From: Opisthocomus hoazin | Taxonomy: Eukaryota; Chordata; Aves; Opisthocomiformes; Opisthocomidae | DNA length: 64,000 bases | Direction: 5' to 3' | NCBI RefSeq assembly: GCF_030867145.1 | Contig: NC_134440.1 | Location: 8,990,001 to 9,054,000 of the forward strand | Shown here: piece by piece, positions 47,606 through 64,000 of the stretch | How the letters are laid out: each line of letters starts with the position of its first letter | Position numbering within the stretch: the stretch's first letter is position 1 | Notes under the pieces: model-generated | Seen by the model: only the letters and a program-made list of their open reading frames with translations | The model's database searches: none | What the model was told of the DNA's origin: nothing | Program-made: the position numbers and the translations under genes

Positions 47606-48756
47606 ACAAGTTTTGATTGTTTTGGGAAATAGAATATGCTAAATACTCTATTTTTTGCCAAGGCAATCAATAATATGAACTTTTTTCTAGGGTCCCAAGT
47701 ACCTTTTATTGTAGTGTGACTATTTTTATGCAGCCAAGATTAGTTCAATCTAACTTGCATTGTCAAAATAACACCCAGCCATAGCCAATTTTGTCTGTGA
47801 TGTTAATTATTTTCCTCACATGCAGTTGTCCTCCCTTTAAAGTCCATTGGTAGTAAGGCCACTGTTGCACTGGTCAGCATACCTGGACTAGATTTTTGAG
47901 CGTCCACGTTCAGCACACCGCAAGAGAGCCGGTGACTCCAAGACCTATTGAAAAAGCGGAGGAGGAATCGCTCATCTGTATGTATTCAGGTCACAAGGAC
48001 CACTGGAAAAAATGTCTCCTACCTGTCTCCTCTTAGCCAGAGCTGAATTGTCAAACGGAGATATTGTTAGCAAAACACAAGAGCCCAAAGCGCCTATCGC
48101 TGCCAGGCTCAGTGACAGCTGAAAAAGAATATTTGGAGGTCTTAGAAAAAAAAGAGGCATCTTGGACAGCCTCTCCCTTCCTCTCCCCTTTCTCCCTCTC
48201 TGCTGCCTCACAAAGAAGTGACCTTTTAAAATCGCTTATCTGGAAGCTTCAGTTTAAAGAGCTCCTGACACCTCTTGGAAAACACTGAAAAGCTCTTCTG
48301 AAAGAGCGCTGCTGCTCCCTGTGTCCCGGGTCCCTTTCTTCCCTCTTTCTCTTTCATTGCTGGGTGCATTTGCATTAGAACGGGCTGCTCCTCGGCAGGT
48401 TCCCTGGGTGCTGAAGTCGCAGCCTGGTTTCCAGCATCAGGGAACAGCTGCTGCTGCGCCCAACCTCACACAGCATCTTCTGAAGGGGTAGGAACTGGCC
48501 AATGCAGGAGTGACCAGATGAGATGTCCCTCGGCCAAACAGAATTTGGGACTAAGGAAGGAAAAGCTGAGTGGGTTTTATGTTCTTGCAGCTGTCAATAA
48601 TCTAGGCAGAGTAAGCTTGAGAGATGAAGTTGCCTTGCCCAAGGCCCTTCTGGTGTGACCTGTAAGTCTGATGCTTCTCAGCAGCTAGAGGTTGAGTCCT
48701 CGAAAAACTCACTTTGAAGCTGAGGAACTTTGGACCTTTGGCCAAGAAGGCGGGAA
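47606..48756. other. Intergenic, nothing recognised
   Basis: AT-richer, then average sequence with no supported coding, RNA or repeat feature. Confidence 0.5.
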
Positions 48757-48890
48757 GCACAGAATCCCAGCATGGCATGGGTTGGCAGGGACCTCTGCAG
48801 ATTATCTAGTCCAACTCCTCTGCCACAGCAGGGTCACCTAGAGCAGATTGCACATGACCTTGTCCAGGCAGGTTTTGAATATCTTCCATG
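48757..48890 (-). repeat. Short CR1 3' fragment
   Basis: About 135 bp: complement of the CR1 3' end (CACAGAATCCCAGCATGG, GGTTGGCAGGGACCTCTG). It is more diverged than the matching part of 46311-47605. Confidence 0.85.
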
Positions 48891-49160
48891 TGTTTCAACC
48901 CTGACCAACCAAATTGTCTTAGACAGATTCTTGTGTGCCAGTTTGCAGGGAAGGGTTGTGTGTCTTCTGCCTGCCTGCGAGGGAGGAACATTAATCCAGT
49001 GATTTAATAAATTTTGGGGCCAGAGGAAATCAGTGCCCCTTCTTGTCTCGTTAGGCTTCTTGCAAAGCTACCATGGCTGAAGTACGGCTGATCGGACGGC
49101 TGTGGATAAAGCAGGATATCCCAGGCGGTTCCACTCCTACCGACACCCAGTTGTTGACGA

Positions 49161-49343
49161 CGTGCAAAAGAAGGCCAACCACAGGGTGGCTTGTACTAGC
49201 AAGAGTGCAGACAGAAAAACGAGAAGCACCCTATTTTTGGCACTTTTGACATCACGTTTGGAGTACCGTATCCCACCCGAGCACCCTCAGTGCCTGGAAA
49301 GCACTGACGTGCTGGAACAAGTCTGGCAAAGGCCACTGAGTTG
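49161..49343 (+). repeat. Old, diverged CR1 fragment
   Basis: Matches the CR1 block around AAGGCCAACCACAGGGTGGC (GCTTGTACTAGCAAGAG...) and GACGTGCTGGAACAAGTCTG, in + orientation, with many substitutions. It lacks the 3' end. It looks much older than the other copies. Confidence 0.6.
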
Positions 49344-50660
49344 ATATCAAGAGGCAAGAAAGATCACATGGAGGGGCTTCGGTTCCTGCGCAGGATGTCT
49401 GTACCGCTTGGAGCAAAACGCTGGAGGCAGCAGCGCCAGTGCCGACCGCAGGGAAGGAGGAACTGCTCATCGCGATAGTAGCATAGCTGTAATTAAAGCA
49501 CATATTAATTGCTCTGCATCACTAGGCGCTGGGAGCTCTCTGCTGAACATTGTGGTGAGTTTTGTCACCCACTGAATTTACTGACTGTGATTTTATATTT
49601 CCTTCACGGTTCTTGCAAAAATATGGAATAGCATCGGGCTACACATGAAACCTCACCCTGGAACCCACCTCACAAACAGCTACAGGGTGAGGTTTATTAA
49701 TTAGCCAGCTTCAATGCACATAACATCTACCATGGCGATGTAAGTAGCCCAGTGACAGGACTTCAGTAGCCAGGTCAGAACGTTCCTGTAGAAGCAGCCA
49801 AGGATTCTTGAGGTTTTCAACACCACTTGGCTTTGGTGCCTTTACTAGCCAGAGTACCAGGCAGGTCTCTCTCTGCAGCTCCTTATTCAGGCTGCAGAGT
49901 TTCACGTTTAAGGAAGCGTCTGTGGTCCAGTCTTTGTTATTTTCAGGCCTACAAGATTACACTGAGATAAATGTCCTATTTTCCAGCTTTACTGTCCCAG
50001 CTGCCGCTGCAGCTCCACGGCTCTTGAGCAGCACCAGAGCATCTGCTAGCGACACTGGTTGGCTTTAGGATCCTTACGAGGGGTGATGCCTGAGGCAGAA
50101 GGAGCAAGCCAAGATGCCAAGCCCAGTCCACACGCACGCCTTGCTGTGAGCTGGCCTGCCAGCTCACCTTGCCGTCGTAGGTGGTCGGACCTTGGAACCC
50201 TGCTGCTCAAGCAAGCGTGGGGGACTGCCTGCTGAAGAGCAGGTACTGTGTTGGGTCCTGGCTGGACCCTGAGGCAGGGCCTGTGATGCTGGGACACCGC
50301 GTCAGCACTCACCCGGAGCTTGTGTCACCAGAAGCACCGGTGCAGAGCATGGAGATGGAGGCATCAGGCTGGTTTGTACTTGCAAGAGACATGGCCATGC
50401 TCAGTGGTGGCCTCATAGGAAGAAAGAGAAAGGGAACCAGGCAGGGAGGGCCACCACAGTTGATATGTTCAGGTCCTACAACCTGGATGAATTAGTGCAG
50501 TCTCCTGCCTGCAGCCTGATGCACATGCAGGGGACGCAGTGGTATCCATCACTTTACTCCTTGGGACAACGCACTGGTTGGAGCTCATGGGGTAACCATA
50601 GCTGGCACGTCACAGCTCATCCCCGCCTTGTCCTTTTCCTCCTCTTCTTTTTAATCACAG
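49344..50660. other. Region upstream of TMPRSS9 start-codon exon
   Basis: No recognised gene. It ends in a pyrimidine-rich tract and CACAG at 50656-50660, which reads as a splice acceptor for the exon carrying the TMPRSS9 start codon and implies at least one upstream non-coding exon that I could not place. No TATA box or strong promoter is evident here. Confidence 0.5.

Positions 50661-64000
<13,340 letters not shown>

Overview
The window comes from a bird nuclear genome. The evidence is a dozen and a half fragments of CR1 LINEs (avian type, with 3' ends built on the ATTCTATG octamer), vertebrate GT-AG split genes, CpG-rich promoter-like segments and long AT-richer introns. No prokaryotic, CRISPR, tRNA or rRNA feature is seen. 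The species cannot be fixed from the sequence.

Two protein-coding genes are supported, both on the + strand. (1) SPPL2B, an intramembrane aspartyl protease (signal peptide peptidase-like 2B): fourteen exons from 9,965 to 25,075 join in phase into 578 codons that start just after the signal peptide and end at TAA. The protease-associated lumenal domain, the YD and GFGD catalytic motifs and the PAL motif are all present. The signal-peptide exon is not identifiable; positions 1-300 are CpG-rich and probably lie in or next to the promoter and first exon, followed by a large first intron. (2) TMPRSS9 (polyserase-1), a type II transmembrane serine protease with several protease domains: seventeen exons from about 50,661 to the window edge. 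The order is cytoplasmic tail and TM helix, SEA domain, LDLRa, serine protease 1, Ser/Thr-rich linker, serine protease 2, Ser/Thr-rich linker, a second LDLRa, then the start of serine protease 3, cut by the end of the window. SPPL2B followed by TMPRSS9 in the same orientation is the gene order I know from human 19p13.3.

Layout: 1-300 CpG-rich start; 320-920 CR1; 920-9,964 SPPL2B intron 1, with a composite CR1 at 5.0-6.4 kb and an LTR-like piece at about 8.8-9.2 kb; 9,965-25,075 SPPL2B; 25,076-about 27,100 probable 3' UTR; 27-50.6 kb intergenic, with CR1 copies, simple repeats, an isolated GC-rich/CpG segment at 40.3-41.3 kb, an LTR-like 297-bp segment at 44.15 kb and a Z-DNA-like tract at 46.1 kb; 50,661-64,000 TMPRSS9.

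The two genes show no sign of co-regulation; they are neighbours by synteny. I did not find a new multi-gene system. The points most worth a second look are the LDLRa module between proteases 2 and 3 of TMPRSS9 together with the eroded calcium site of its first LDLRa, an 18-bp CR1-tail-like insertion inside a CR1 reverse-transcriptase region, the orphan CpG-rich segment with a splice donor between the genes, and an inverted pair of near-identical CR1 copies around it.
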